The notes: generated by a model not told the origin, from the sequence alone. A DNA stretch of 64,000 nucleotides from Paremcibacter congregatus (GCF_006385135.1 NZ_CP041025.1:1085501-1149500); one strand, 5' to 3'. Positions 34,319-44,019 are shown, numbered from the stretch's first letter. Made by a program: numbers and translations.

Positions 34319-34654
34319 ATGAAGAATACGTCTACTGGCCTGGATAAAAATGTTGCTTCGGGCTTATGCTATGTCTTGTGCTGGATTTCAGGGCTTGTTT
34401 TTTTCCTGTTGGAAAAAGAAGATCAGGATGTCCGCTTTCATGCCATGCAGTCGATCATTGTCTTCGGGGGGCTTAATATTCTCAATATTCTACTCTCCAT
34501 TAGCCTTATCGGATTGCCTTTGGTCCCGTTGGTCATGATCGTTTGGGTCGTGTTATGGGTCCTGTTGATCATCAAGGGATTTCAGGGCGAACATTACAAG
34601 TTACCCTATGTCGGTGATCTGGCAGAAAAATGGGCCGCCCAAATCAAGGCTTAA
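34319..34654 (+). CDS. DUF4870 / Tic20-like small membrane protein
   Basis: A 111-residue protein with three hydrophobic helices. The family signature LCYVLCWISGLVFFLLEKEDQDVRFHAMQSI-type segment lies at residues 16-46 (short pieces: SGLVFFLLEKED and VRFHAMQSI). The C-terminus GFQGEHYKLPYVGDLAEKW is also typical. Function unknown. Its end is 5 bases from the end of the converging acetyltransferase gene. Confidence 0.87.
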   Translation: MKNTSTGLDKNVASGLCYVLCWISGLVFFLLEKEDQDVRFHAMQSIIVFGGLNILNILLSISLIGLPLVPLVMIVWVVLWVLLIIKGFQGEHYKLPYVGDLAEKWAAQIKA

Positions 34655-34659
34655 ACCTT

Positions 34660-35094
34660 TTAAATGGTGCGTTTCATCCATTTATGCCGGATACCGGCGT
34701 CAAGAAATTCGTCGCCATATTCTTGAAAACCTAATTGTTGGTAAAACCCAACGACCTGAATTTGCGCGCCAAGTTTAAGGGTGGATACCTGGGCCTGTGC
34801 CTTGATGTCGGCGATAATAAATTCCATGAGCTTGCGGCCGATATTAAGTCCACGCCGGGTTTTGAGAACCGCGACCCGTTCAATCTTTGCAAGACCATCC
34901 ACATAGCGCACCCGCGCTGTCGCTGTCGGCGCACCATCAACGGACAGAAGATATTGGTCCGCTTGCGGGTCAAGGCCGTCAATTTCTTCGTCCTGCGCAA
35001 CATGTTGTTCTTCGACAAACACGATGGTTCTGATCTGAAAACATTTTTCCAGATCGGCAGCGGTGGTAATTTTTTCAATTGTAATATCAGTCAT
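34660..35094 (-). CDS. GNAT acetyltransferase, ElaA/YjcF-like
   Basis: A 144-residue GNAT protein: IRTIVFVEEQHVAQDEEIDG, then ATARVRYVDGLAKIERVAV, the acetyl-CoA loop KTRRGLNIGRKLMEF, and LGAQIQVVGFYQQLGFQEYG. The block FVEEQxVxxxxExDxxD is the hallmark of the ElaA/YjcF group. The substrate is unknown. It is transcribed alone, divergent from the secreted protein gene at 35255. Confidence 0.88.
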   Translation of the reverse strand: MTDITIEKITTAADLEKCFQIRTIVFVEEQHVAQDEEIDGLDPQADQYLLSVDGAPTATARVRYVDGLAKIERVAVLKTRRGLNIGRKLMEFIIADIKAQAQVSTLKLGAQIQVVGFYQQLGFQEYGDEFLDAGIRHKWMKRTI

Positions 35095-35254
35095 GATTTA
35101 GATATAGGAGATTGGCTAAAAATAAGCAATTGGATAAAAGTCTCGGTAATTGTTAATAAACCCTGAATATATACACGATAATGTTGCAGGCGGACGGGAC
35201 ACCATATCCTGTTTGTCTTGAATATATCATCGATAAAACGTTACTGGGGACGTC

Positions 35255-36163
35255 ATGCGGGTTGGTTATTTTATATTTTGCAGCGGATTATATGCCATGC
35301 TGCTTTGGTCACAGGCTGCACATGCAGAACGCTTTTCGGGAAAAGTAAAACTGGACCGTTTAGATATTCTCGTTTCCGATTCTGCGCCGTACCGGGGCCA
35401 TTTTGATCTATCGTCTGAATTGCCGTCGCAACAGGATTTTATCCTAACCAATGTCAGAATAACCTTTAATTTCAAAGATGATAAAGAATGGACAATCCGT
35501 TCGGGGGAACATATCAGGCAGGATACCGGTCGGGTGGAACGGCATAAGGGGCAATATCCTCTGTCGGGCATGGTTACAGGACAAACGGACCATTATGAGA
35601 AGGCAGTGAGCACGGAAGTTCACAGTAACCCGGGTGAGGTGGCGAAGCTGACTATTGGCCGCAATATCTATTATGGCACCACAAGTCGCCGGCGACAGGT
35701 GACACAAATACCACAGGGGCAGACAACCCTGCTGCTAGGGACCTATGCAGATACCGGCGATGGGGGACGATTGCGGCAACATTACAAAATTACCGACCGC
35801 AGCTTGGAACAGCGCCTGGATGGCTATGACGGTTATTTCACCATTCAAAATAAAATTCTGGATGTGACATCAGCTCAGGATCTCGCACATAGAAAACGGC
35901 TTGATTTCGAACTTTCAGGCGAAGGCGATTACATCCTGTTGGAGGCAACAGTTTGGTATGAAGGCCAGGTCAGTGGCGAGTTGATTCCAGAAACGCCCTC
36001 GGTGTTTTTTGCTAAGGGGTCGGGATTGTATGGCGCACTTGCCGGCGGATTGGTTTTAGGTTCTTTTGTCTGGCGCAGACGGGGGCAGGGGGATGACAAG
36101 GCAGCAGGCCCGCCGCGGCGTCCCCGTAAAACCACGAAGCCGCAAAAGCAGTTTCCTCTCTAA
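35255..36163 (+). CDS. Exported protein of unknown function with C-terminal membrane anchor
   Basis: A 302-residue protein that I do not recognise. It has an N-terminal signal peptide (YFIFCSGLYAMLLWSQAAHA), a beta-rich middle part with balanced charge (LTNVRITFNFKDDKEWTI, RQHYKITDRSLEQRLDGYDG), and near residue 255 a Gly-rich hydrophobic helix (SGLYGALAGGLVLGSFVW) followed by a strongly basic tail ending in PRRPRKTTKPQKQFPL. This suggests a periplasmic domain anchored to the inner membrane with the tail in the cytoplasm. It lacks a PEP motif before the helix, so it is not a standard PEP-CTERM protein. It stands alone. Confidence 0.7.
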   Translation: MRVGYFIFCSGLYAMLLWSQAAHAERFSGKVKLDRLDILVSDSAPYRGHFDLSSELPSQQDFILTNVRITFNFKDDKEWTIRSGEHIRQDTGRVERHKGQYPLSGMVTGQTDHYEKAVSTEVHSNPGEVAKLTIGRNIYYGTTSRRRQVTQIPQGQTTLLLGTYADTGDGGRLRQHYKITDRSLEQRLDGYDGYFTIQNKILDVTSAQDLAHRKRLDFELSGEGDYILLEATVWYEGQVSGELIPETPSVFFAKGSGLYGALAGGLVLGSFVWRRRGQGDDKAAGPPRRPRKTTKPQKQFPL

Positions 36164-36170
36164 AACAGCT

Positions 36171-36602
36171 CTATTGTTTGACAGGCACCAGCGTGTCATG
36201 ATTCGAGATCACATGGCTCCAGGCGAAGTCGGCATTGGTGAAGGTGATCAGATCTTCGGTTTGAATGACCGGGCTACCGTCCACCATATGACAGTAGCCG
36301 GTCCAGGCGGTGATCGCGCCTTCGCCTTGCCAGTTGACGGACAGATGAATGGCGGTGGCGTTATGCTTGCCCTCCACCGGGGCGGAGGTGTTGAGCCAGC
36401 CGCTCATCGGGTTTTTCGCGCCGTTTTTACTGATGTAGGTGCCGGTGATCCGTCCAGTGGCCGGGTCAACCTTCTCAATGGACATCACTGACTTTACGTC
36501 ATTTCTCCAGTCGCCAACCGGCTTGGTGCAATCCATGGCCTGAGAGAAAGCGGTCGATAGCATCAGGAGAGGGAGGGAAAGGCATAATTTTTTCAGATGC
36601 AT
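36171..36602 (-). CDS. Secreted avidin-family protein
   Basis: A 143-residue protein with a signal peptide (CLSLPLLMLSTAFSQAM) and an avidin/streptavidin barrel of about 115 residues. Aligning by eye with streptavidin, biotin contacts kept are Asn34, Ser38, Tyr56, Trp91, Thr98, Trp100, Trp128 and Asp136 (the last in SNHDTL). The counterpart of streptavidin Trp108 is Asp117 (QTEDLITF), which should weaken the hydrophobic wall of the pocket. Cys25 and Cys104 could form a disulfide. It probably binds biotin or a similar ligand in the periplasm or outside. It lies upstream of nothing obviously biotin-related. Confidence 0.85.
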   Translation of the reverse strand: MHLKKLCLSLPLLMLSTAFSQAMDCTKPVGDWRNDVKSVMSIEKVDPATGRITGTYISKNGAKNPMSGWLNTSAPVEGKHNATAIHLSVNWQGEGAITAWTGYCHMVDGSPVIQTEDLITFTNADFAWSHVISNHDTLVPVKQ

Positions 36603-36641
36603 GGTCGGTCCTTTTATGGCGAGACAGGGGTGATTTGTGAT

Positions 36642-37268
36642 TTAGTTTTCCTCGATCAAGCGGGTGAATTGTTGCACGGCGACCCGGGGCCCCTGGGGAT
36701 GGTTCCACACACCGGAAGATACCGCAAGGAAATCGGCTCCGGCCTTGATCAGTTCATCGGCATTCTCCACCGTGATACCGCCGATGGCGACGCAGGGAAT
36801 TTCAAACAGCTCCACCCACCAGCTGAGAATATCCTTGTTGGCGGGGGTGGTGTCGGCCTTTGTTTCGGTCGGGAAAAAGGCGCCAAAAGCGACATAGTTA
36901 GCCCCCTGTTCGGCGGCGACCATGGACAGATGACGGCTGTCCTTGCAGGTCACACCGATAACACCGTCATCACTGATTATGGTGCGGGCTTCGGCGTAAG
37001 ACATGTCGCTTTGTCCGATATGAACCCCATCCGCGCCGATTTTCTTGGCCAGGTCCGGCCTGTCATTGATGATGAAGGCCACTTCCCGGGCATGACACAG
37101 CGGCATCAGAATGGCGGCGGCTTCGATCACCTGTTCGTCTGTGGCGTCTTTCAGGCGCAGTTGCACACTGGCGACCGGCCCGGCGTCAAGGGCCGCTTCA
37201 AGGCTCTCGGCAAAGGCGAGCGGGTCGAAGGCGGGGGGGGTGATCAGATAAAGCTGTGTATCGGCCAT
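36642..37268 (-). CDS. thiE: Thiamine phosphate synthase
   Basis: A 208-residue TIM-barrel enzyme that couples the pyrimidine and thiazole halves of thiamine. Motifs are ASVQLRLKDATDEQVIEAA, FIINDRPDLAKKIGADGVHI with GQSDM, GVTCKDSRHLSM, YVAFGAFFPTETK and VAIGGITVENADEL. The common QLRxK substrate motif is QLRLK. No TPP riboswitch is visible upstream and no other thi gene is adjacent. The call is thiE rather than TenI because the pyrophosphate-binding residues are kept, though TenI cannot be fully excluded. Confidence 0.88.
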   Translation of the reverse strand: MADTQLYLITPPAFDPLAFAESLEAALDAGPVASVQLRLKDATDEQVIEAAAILMPLCHAREVAFIINDRPDLAKKIGADGVHIGQSDMSYAEARTIISDDGVIGVTCKDSRHLSMVAAEQGANYVAFGAFFPTETKADTTPANKDILSWWVELFEIPCVAIGGITVENADELIKAGADFLAVSSGVWNHPQGPRVAVQQFTRLIEEN

Positions 37269-37445
37269 GTGGTAACTCGTGTGTTGTCTTGGGGGGATAT
37301 ATCATCCGTCTTCCGTGTATATCGCGATCCGTTGAAAAATACAATCAGGGAGAAGAGGAACACAGTCGTCATTCCGGACAAGCGCCGCGCGATCCGGAAA
37401 CCACTGTGAGGTCAATTTCGGAGTGACACTGTATGATTTTCCGAT

Positions 37446-37476
37446 AAAAAAGCCCGGCCATTTCTGGTCGGGCTTT
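37446..37476 (-). terminator. Terminator of the tkt-gap-pgk operon
   Basis: On the minus strand an 11-bp stem (37466-37476 with 37449-37459, one G-U), a 6-base loop and six T residues. It lies 35 bases after the pgk stop. Confidence 0.88.
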
Positions 37477-37510
37477 GATATTAAGCGGCAAAGAATAAAA
37501 AACGAAGCTT

Positions 37511-38722
37511 TTATTTTTCCAAGGCCTTCACGCCGGGCAGTTCCTTGCCTTCCATCCATTCGAGGAAAGCGCCACCGGCGGTGGAGATGTGAGAGAATTG
37601 ATCGGCAACGCCCGCATGGTTGAGGGCCGCGACGGTATCGCCGCCACCGGCCACGGATACCAGAGATCCGGCCGCTGTCAGCGCGCCGGCGGCTTTCGCG
37701 AGCGCGACAGTGGCCGCGTCAAAAGGCGCGATCTCGAAAGCACCCATCGGGCCGTTCCAGATCAGGGTTTTGCAGTCTTTTAGCATTTCGGCCAAGGCCA
37801 CGACTGACGCCGGTCCCACGTCGAGGATCATCTCGTCCGCGGCGACGTCATTAAGACCGATGGTGCGGCATGCCGCATGGGCCTTGAATTCCTTCGCCAC
37901 CACCAGATCCGTCGGCAGATGCACGGTGCAGCCCTGGGCTTCGGCTTTGCTGAGGATCGCGCGGGCCGTATCGGCCAGGTCATGTTCGCAGAGCGACGCG
38001 CCCACATCAACACCTTGGGCGGCGAGGAAGGTATTGGCCATGCCGCCGCCGATGATCAGGTGATCAACTTTTTCCACCAGATTGGTCAGGACGTCGAGCT
38101 TGCTGGAGACTTTCGCCCCCCCAACCACGGCGCAGACCGGATGGACCGGTTTGCCGAGGGCGTTTTCCAGCGCCACCAGTTCTTTTTCCAAAGACAGGCC
38201 AGCTGCCGACGGGATCAGATGCGTGATGCCTTCGGTGGAGGCATGCGCCCGGTGGGAACAGGAAAAGGCTTCATTGACGAAATAATCCGCATTGGCGGCG
38301 AGCGCCGCGGCAAAATCCGGATCATTGCTTTCTTCCCCCGGATGAAATCGCAGGTTTTCCAGCAACAGAACAGTGCCGTCTTCAAGGGCGTCCAGAGTCT
38401 CGGAAACCGCGTCCCCGGCACAGTCATTGACAAAAACCAGCGGCTTTTTCAAGGCGTTGGCCAGAGGCTGCGCCACCTGTTCCAATGACATCTCCGGCAC
38501 AACCTGGCCTTTCGGGCGGCCAAAATGGGACATGACGATCACTTGCGCGCCTTTGTCCATCAGATGCAGGATGGTCGGGGCCACGGAACGGATGCGGGTG
38601 TCATCTGTGACGACCCGCTCACCGGCCTCATTGTCGCCCATGGGCACATTGAGATCCGCACGAATAAGGACGCGCTTGCCGTCAAGCGCGCCCAGATCTG
38701 CGATGGTTTTATATGTCGCCAT
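37511..38722 (-). CDS. pgk: Phosphoglycerate kinase
   Basis: A 403-residue glycolytic/Calvin-cycle kinase converting 1,3-bisphosphoglycerate and ADP to 3-phosphoglycerate and ATP. It has the N-terminal [45 protein letters not shown], and the nucleotide-site NGPMGAFE and [14 protein letters not shown] 38722 begins the conserved [18 protein letters not shown] and lies 4 bases after the gap stop; the 23-residue upstream extension overlaps gap and is not family-like. It is the last gene of tkt-gap-pgk. Confidence 0.97.
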   Translation of the reverse strand: MATYKTIADLGALDGKRVLIRADLNVPMGDNEAGERVVTDDTRIRSVAPTILHLMDKGAQVIVMSHFGRPKGQVVPEMSLEQVAQPLANALKKPLVFVNDCAGDAVSETLDALEDGTVLLLENLRFHPGEESNDPDFAAALAANADYFVNEAFSCSHRAHASTEGITHLIPSAAGLSLEKELVALENALGKPVHPVCAVVGGAKVSSKLDVLTNLVEKVDHLIIGGGMANTFLAAQGVDVGASLCEHDLADTARAILSKAEAQGCTVHLPTDLVVAKEFKAHAACRTIGLNDVAADEMILDVGPASVVALAEMLKDCKTLIWNGPMGAFEIAPFDAATVALAKAAGALTAAGSLVSVAGGGDTVAALNHAGVADQFSHISTAGGAFLEWMEGKELPGVKALEK

Positions 38723-38726
38723 ATGA

Positions 38727-39731
38727 CTAGAGGCCAGCCATGATCTTGGCGGTGTCTGACATACGGTTGGAGAAGCCCCACTCGTTGTCATACCAGCTCA
38801 GGATGCGCACCAGGTTACCGTCCATGACGGAAGTCTGGCTGGCGTCAAAGCTGGAACTGGCCGGATCATGGTTATAATCGATGGAAACAGTCGGCTCGGT
38901 GACGTATGCCAGAACACCTTTCAGGCGGCCTTCGGCGGCAGATTTGATGGCGGCGTTGATTTCCTCGATCGTGGTGTCTTTCTTGGACACGAAGGTCAGG
39001 TCAATCATGGACACATTAGGGGTCGGAACCCGGACTGATGTGCCGTCAAGCTTGCCAGCGAGTTCCGGCAGGACCAGACCAACAGCGCGGGCGGCGCCGG
39101 TGGATGTCGGGATCATGCTCAGGCCACAGGCGCGGGCGCGACGGGGATCACTATGCAGGGTGTCGAGCACCCGCTGATCACCGGTATAGGCGTGAACTGT
39201 GGTCATGATGCCTTTTTCGATGCCAACCGCGTCATGCAGCACCTGCGCCACGGGAGCGAGACAGTTTGTGGTGCAGGAAGCATTGGAGACGATGATGTCG
39301 TCTGCGGTCAGGGTGTCATGGTTGACGCCGAAAACGATGGTCTTGTCAACGCCGGAGGCCGGTGCTGAAATCAGCACTTTCTTGGCGCCGGCGGTCAGAT
39401 GCGCGGAGGCTTTTTCTTTATCGGCGAAGAAGCCTGTACATTCATAAACGATGTCAACATTCAGTTCCGCCCATGGCAGGTTGGCCGGATCGCGTTCTGA
39501 GGTAACCCGGATCGGGCCGCGTCCGAGATCCATGATGTTGCCTTCGACTTTCACATCAAACGGGAAGGTGCCATGCACGGAATCCCGCTTCAGCAGATAG
39601 GCGTTCATATCAACCGCGCCCAGATCATTGATGGCGACGACGTCGATGTCTGTGCGGCCTGATTCATAGATGGCGCGCAGGGCCAAACGTCCGATGCGGC
39701 CAAAGCCGTTAATTGCGACACGAATAGTCAT
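38727..39731 (-). CDS. gap: Glyceraldehyde-3-phosphate dehydrogenase, type I
   Basis: A 334-residue NAD(P)-dependent dehydrogenase. It has the Rossmann start [20 protein letters not shown], the catalytic Cys in [13 protein letters not shown], the His in [11 protein letters not shown], the phosphate-site [11 protein letters not shown] and [12 protein letters not shown] near the end. Nucleotide specificity is not clear: residue 32-33 region VVAINDLG has Asn-Asp, favouring NAD. It is the middle gene of tkt-gap-pgk, the arrangement found in many alphaproteobacteria. Confidence 0.97.
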   Translation of the reverse strand: MTIRVAINGFGRIGRLALRAIYESGRTDIDVVAINDLGAVDMNAYLLKRDSVHGTFPFDVKVEGNIMDLGRGPIRVTSERDPANLPWAELNVDIVYECTGFFADKEKASAHLTAGAKKVLISAPASGVDKTIVFGVNHDTLTADDIIVSNASCTTNCLAPVAQVLHDAVGIEKGIMTTVHAYTGDQRVLDTLHSDPRRARACGLSMIPTSTGAARAVGLVLPELAGKLDGTSVRVPTPNVSMIDLTFVSKKDTTIEEINAAIKSAAEGRLKGVLAYVTEPTVSIDYNHDPASSSFDASQTSVMDGNLVRILSWYDNEWGFSNRMSDTAKIMAGL

Positions 39732-39782
39732 GAATAAATTCTCCGTTTTCTTATGTATAATGTGGCTTGAGTATCTATGGTC

Positions 39783-41756
39783 TTATAATCTATTTTTTAC
39801 CGCTGTGACAATGGCCTCAGACGTAATTCCGAAATGTTTATACAGGTCGGGCGCCGGGGCGGAGGCGCCGAAGCTGTCCATGCCGATGATGATGCCATCG
39901 CGACCAACATAGCGTTCCCAGCCGAATTTAATTCCGGCTTCGATGGCGACATTGATCGGGGCATTCCCGAGGATTTCATCCTGATAGGCTTTGGACTGCT
40001 GATCAAACACATCGGTGCAGGGCATGGAGACCACCCGGGTCGGGATGCCTTCGGCCTGCAAGGTGTCGCGGGCGGTGACCGCCAACTCGACTTCGGAGCC
40101 GGTGGCGACAATGGTGACTTTGGCGTCGCCGTCGGCGGCCAGAAGTTCATAGGCGCCCTTGGCAACCATATTTTCATCGGTGTGCGTGGTCCGGACCGGG
40201 GTCAGCCCCTGACGGGTCAGGGACAGGATGCTCGGACGGGTGGTGTCCTGCAGGGCGGCGAGCCAGGCCTCGGCGGTTTCCACCACATCGGCCGGACGGT
40301 AAACCGCCAGATTGGGCATGGCGCGCAGGCTCATCAGATGTTCGACCGGTTGATGGGTCGGGCCGTCTTCGCCCAGACCGATGCTGTCATGGGTCATGAC
40401 ATAGATCACCCGTTGTTGCATCAGGGCGCTGAGACGAATGGCGGAACGGCAATAATCGGTGAAGACCATGAAGGTGCCGCCGTAGGGAATGTATTCCCCA
40501 TGCAGCGCCAGACCGTTCATCACGGCGGACATGCCGAATTCACGCACGCCGTAATACATATAGCGGCCGGAGAAATCGTCGCCGGTGATCGGGGCCTGAT
40601 CCTTGGTCTTGGTATTGTTGGAACCGGTGAGATCGGCGGAGCCGCCAATGGTTTCGGTGACAATCGGGTTGATCACGCCAAGCGCCATTTCGGACGCCTT
40701 GCGGGTCGCGACTTTGACCGGATTTTCGGCATTTTCTTTTTTGAAGGCGTTGACGGCATCGACCAATGCTTCGGGCAATTCTTTATTCTGCCGTCGGGTG
40801 AAATCGGCTTTTATGTCTTCATCAAGACCGTCGAAGGCCAGTTTCCACTGTTCCGCAAGATGCTGTGAACGCTTGCCGGCGGTGTGCCAGGCGTCAAGAA
40901 TATCTGCCGGGATTTCAAAAGGCGGATAAGGCCAGCCCAGTGCTTCACGGGTGGCGGCAATTTCGTCCGCGCCGAGCGGGGCGCCATGCACACCGTTGGT
41001 GCCCTGCTTGGTTGGCGCGCCGTAGCCGATGGTGGTCTTGCAGGCGATCATTGACGGGCGATCATCGCGTTTCGCGGCCTCAAGGGCGGCGTCGATTTCG
41101 GCCGGGTTATGACCATCCACCGCCTGGACATGCCAGTTGGAGGCAGTGAAGCGGGCCAGTTGATCGTCGGAGACGGTGGCGCTGGTGCTGCCATCGATGC
41201 AGATTTCGTTATCATCCCAGAGCACGACCAGTTTGCCGAGTTTCAGGTGACCGGCCATGGAGATGGCTTCGTGGCTGATGCCTTCCATCAGGCAGCCATC
41301 GCCGCAAATTACGTAAGTATGGTGATCAATCACATCGCCCATGCGGGCCTGTGACAGACGTTCGGCAAGGGCAAAGCCGACGGATGTGGCCAGTCCCTGA
41401 CCCAGTGGTCCTGTGGTCATCTCGACGCCGGGCAGTTCCTCTACTTCCGGGTGACCGGCGCAGGGTTGATGCAGTTGGCGGAAATTACGGATCTGATCCA
41501 TGGTCGGATTTTCATAGCCGGTCAGGTGCAGCAGGGAATAGATCAACATGGAGCCATGACCTGCGGACAGGATAAACCGGTCGCGGTTGGGCCATTCCGG
41601 CCAGGCGGGGTCATATTTCAGATGTTTTGTGAAGAGAACGGTGGCCACATCAGCCATGCCCATCGGCATGCCGGGGTGACCCGAATTTGCGGCCTGTACC
41701 GCGTCCATGGATAGTGCGCGAATGGCATTAGCCATGTCAGAATGGGAGGTCGTCAT
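39783..41756 (-). CDS. tkt: Transketolase
   Basis: A 657-residue thiamine-diphosphate enzyme of the pentose-phosphate pathway. The N-terminal domain contains MDAVQAANSGHPGMPMGMAD, the ThDP motif GDGCLMEGISHEA followed by LVVLWDDNEI, then the pyrimidine domain (VREFGMSAVMNGLALHGEYI, THDSIGLGEDGPTHQPVEH) and a C-terminal domain (ATGSEVELAV). The start ATG 41756 begins MTTSHSDMANAIRALSMDA; the longer frame upstream is not conserved and no strong ribosome-binding site precedes either. It is first in the operon with gap and pgk, with a 51-base gap to gap. Confidence 0.97.
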   Translation of the reverse strand: MTTSHSDMANAIRALSMDAVQAANSGHPGMPMGMADVATVLFTKHLKYDPAWPEWPNRDRFILSAGHGSMLIYSLLHLTGYENPTMDQIRNFRQLHQPCAGHPEVEELPGVEMTTGPLGQGLATSVGFALAERLSQARMGDVIDHHTYVICGDGCLMEGISHEAISMAGHLKLGKLVVLWDDNEICIDGSTSATVSDDQLARFTASNWHVQAVDGHNPAEIDAALEAAKRDDRPSMIACKTTIGYGAPTKQGTNGVHGAPLGADEIAATREALGWPYPPFEIPADILDAWHTAGKRSQHLAEQWKLAFDGLDEDIKADFTRRQNKELPEALVDAVNAFKKENAENPVKVATRKASEMALGVINPIVTETIGGSADLTGSNNTKTKDQAPITGDDFSGRYMYYGVREFGMSAVMNGLALHGEYIPYGGTFMVFTDYCRSAIRLSALMQQRVIYVMTHDSIGLGEDGPTHQPVEHLMSLRAMPNLAVYRPADVVETAEAWLAALQDTTRPSILSLTRQGLTPVRTTHTDENMVAKGAYELLAADGDAKVTIVATGSEVELAVTARDTLQAEGIPTRVVSMPCTDVFDQQSKAYQDEILGNAPINVAIEAGIKFGWERYVGRDGIIIGMDSFGASAPAPDLYKHFGITSEAIVTAVKNRL

Positions 41757-41990
41757 ATTATTTTTTACCAACTGATTAAAATTTCGGGTGAAATAATACC
41801 CACTTACGCGCGGCACAATGAACGTTTGCGGCCTTTTCGTCAACCGACTTATGAGATTTTCTGCGGAATCAAAGGCTTCACATTTATTTTTGTATTTTTG
41901 GCTTCTAATATGTCATTTTTTTTGTCACAATGAGTCTTCAAGTGACGGTGCATAGGCATCGGGAAATTCACTCACCAAGGGTATAATAGA

Positions 41991-42329
41991 ATGTCATCAC
42001 CCGAGACAAAGACTGATGTATCCGCTATTCGGCAGGAAATCGAGGACGCCATTCTGCGTCTTGAGAGGGCGTTGCTTTCCCGGAGCGAGAAGACCGGCGT
42101 CAGTTCCGACGAACAGGCAGGGTATATTGCCGAGTTGGAGGAACAAAATAAGAAGTTGATGCGGGAATTGGACGAGACTAAAAAACACTGTATCACCCTT
42201 AAAAAAGGTTATGAACTTCTGGAGGCAAAATACCGCCGTCTGGAAGAAGCCAATGATTCGGCGGAAAAAGAACTGGCGACAACGCTGCAGGACCTTGACG
42301 CACTTATCGCGCAGAAGAGTCTGCATTAA
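41991..42329 (+). CDS. DUF4164 coiled-coil protein
   Basis: A 112-residue protein that is almost entirely predicted coiled coil, with heptads running from IRQEIEDAILRLERAL through GYIAELEEQNKKLMRELDET to LEEANDSAEKELATTLQDLDAL. Its position just upstream of zapA identifies it as the DUF4164-type alphaproteobacterial companion, which may assist ZapA or FtsZ organisation (inference). It is divergent from tkt; zapA starts 21 bases downstream. Confidence 0.85.
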   Translation: MSSPETKTDVSAIRQEIEDAILRLERALLSRSEKTGVSSDEQAGYIAELEEQNKKLMRELDETKKHCITLKKGYELLEAKYRRLEEANDSAEKELATTLQDLDALIAQKSLH

Positions 42330-42350
42330 TCTAAAATCACGGAACGACTT

Positions 42351-42677
42351 ATGGCGAATGTAACCGTAAAATTCAATCACCGGAGTTATCACCTGGCGTG
42401 TTCGGACGGCGATGGCGAGAGTGAACGGCTGATCCGGCTGGCGAAATATGTTGATGACAAAGCGGCGATGATTTCCAGTAAAATGGGCGCGGTCAGCGAA
42501 CCTCGTCTTATGTTGATGACGGCGATCCTGCTTGCGGATGAACTGGATGAAGCACGCGGCGGAGGGGCTTTGCAGGAAAACGGAGCGGTTGAGGATGCCA
42601 CCCATATGGAACAAACTCTGGCCCGGACCCTTAAGCGCATAGAAGACATCACCCGTCAGGTAGAAGCGGAAGTGTAA
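42351..42677 (+). CDS. zapA: Cell division protein ZapA
   Basis: A 108-residue FtsZ-ring-associated protein. The N-terminal globular part starts VTVKFNHRSYHLACSDGDGESERLIRLAKYVDDKA (given over residues 3-37; the core motif is YHLACSDGDGESERL). The central helix has RLMLMTAILLADELDEA, and the end is a coiled coil. It bundles FtsZ filaments at midcell. It is probably co-transcribed with the DUF4164 gene. In many alphaproteobacteria 6S RNA follows zapA; I could not confirm it in the 115 bases here. Confidence 0.93.
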   Translation: MANVTVKFNHRSYHLACSDGDGESERLIRLAKYVDDKAAMISSKMGAVSEPRLMLMTAILLADELDEARGGGALQENGAVEDATHMEQTLARTLKRIEDITRQVEAEV

Positions 42678-42792
42678 GCCCCTCGTTTCGATCGTCATCC
42701 GGAAATTTTATAGTATAAGACTCACAAACCCGCGTCATTCCGGCCGTCGAGCGGGAGTGTACCTTGACGTCGGGCCGTGCAGGTGACGATCT

Positions 42793-44019
42793 CTATTCTG
42801 CCGCTTCCGCCTGTCGTACGGCGGGGGCACGAAACCCATCGGTGATGGCGCGGAAGAAGGTAATCGCCTCATGTTTTGAATTCAGGGCATTCATAAAATC
42901 CCGGTCCGCGGAATTCTTCACGATCACGATATTTTCCGGCTGATTGATATAGATAAACTGGCCATAAACGCCAACCGCGAAAAACTCGCCGGGGCGGGCG
43001 TCGGGGGCAAGCCACCATTGAAATCCATAACCGAATTTATCCTTGCCTGGCTTGTTGTGCTCTGATGATGGTGTAGTGGAAGCCTTGATCCAGGTTTCCG
43101 GCACGACCTGTTCACCGTTCCAGTTACCATTATGTAGATAGAGTCGGCCAAAGCGGGCATAATCGCGGGTGCGGACATTGAGACCGCCGAGGGCGAATTC
43201 GGCTCCCACTGAATCGGTCAGCCATTTGGCGTCACTTTCCATGCCGATCTTCGACCAGATATGTTGCTCGACCTGTTCGATCAGTGATTTTCCGGTGACC
43301 CGACGGGCGATCATGGCGATGACATGCGTGTCCATGGAGACATAATGAAATTTCTCACCGGAAGGCTTTTCCCGGGTGAGGGTGGTGGTGAATTCATCAA
43401 GCGATCCCCCGATGGCCAATATGCGGCCCATGCGGTTGATGTCGGAATAAAAGTCGGCGTAATCCTCGTTCCAGGTCACGCCGGAGGACATTTGCAGGAC
43501 ATCGGTGACGGGCACTCCCTCATAACCACTGCCCTTCATTTCCGGCAGGTAGTATTCTACCGGTTTGCTGATGTCGATCAGGCCGTCTTCCACCGCAATG
43601 CCGAACAGGGTGGCGGTGAAGGACTTGGCCATGGACCAAGAAATGCGCAGATCTTCCGGCGAAGTGCCTTTGTAATAATTTTCAAAGGTGACCTTGTCGT
43701 CTTTCAGCACCAGAAGCGCCGTGGTGGCCCGGCGCTTAAGATAATTCTCCGTGATCAGTTCCTGCCCGCGATAGGTGAAACTTCTCGGCAGCGGGGCCGG
43801 GGATGTCTCGAACCGGTATATCTCACCACTGCGTTTGACGGGGGCGGTCAGAAAAGCATCGTCCATATGAGAGAAATTATGAACAATTTCGTTCTTATCG
43901 AACAGGGTCATCGTGGCGTAAAGCCGGGCTGTCTTGTCGAGATTAAACAACACAACCGCGCCAAAGACCATTAGGGCGATAAATAAGGTGATTCCGGTAA
44001 TCTTAAGAAATTTATACAT
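42793..44019 (-). CDS. Membrane-anchored serine hydrolase, class C beta-lactamase fold
   Basis: A 408-residue protein with an N-terminal membrane helix (ITGITLFIALMVFGAVVLFNL) and a beta-lactamase/esterase domain. The catalytic SxxK is Ser129-Met-Ala-Lys132 (WSMAKSFTATLFGIA); a Tyr-containing second motif HYVSMDTHV and a C-terminal VYGQFIYINQPENI follow. It resembles 6-aminohexanoate-dimer hydrolase-type and esterase members rather than true beta-lactamases. ATG 44019 has AGGGACAGG upstream, and the frame beyond runs through the porin terminator, which excludes the longer start. Confidence 0.88.
   Translation of the reverse strand: MYKFLKITGITLFIALMVFGAVVLFNLDKTARLYATMTLFDKNEIVHNFSHMDDAFLTAPVKRSGEIYRFETSPAPLPRSFTYRGQELITENYLKRRATTALLVLKDDKVTFENYYKGTSPEDLRISWSMAKSFTATLFGIAVEDGLIDISKPVEYYLPEMKGSGYEGVPVTDVLQMSSGVTWNEDYADFYSDINRMGRILAIGGSLDEFTTTLTREKPSGEKFHYVSMDTHVIAMIARRVTGKSLIEQVEQHIWSKIGMESDAKWLTDSVGAEFALGGLNVRTRDYARFGRLYLHNGNWNGEQVVPETWIKASTTPSSEHNKPGKDKFGYGFQWWLAPDARPGEFFAVGVYGQFIYINQPENIVIVKNSADRDFMNALNSKHEAITFFRAITDGFRAPAVRQAEAAE

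Noticed and set aside
37269-37510. TPP riboswitch upstream of thiE
   Set aside because: No CTGAGA/ACC-TGA conserved cores on the minus strand.
42678-42792. 6S RNA after zapA
   Set aside because: The usual location, but only 115 bases are available before the next gene and I could not draw the long bulged stem; CCCGC/GCGGG and a few other short pairs are not enough.
42793-44019. Beta-lactamase resistance gene
   Set aside because: It has the fold and SxxK, but the membrane anchor, length and remaining motifs fit esterase or oligomer-hydrolase members better; resistance is not supported.
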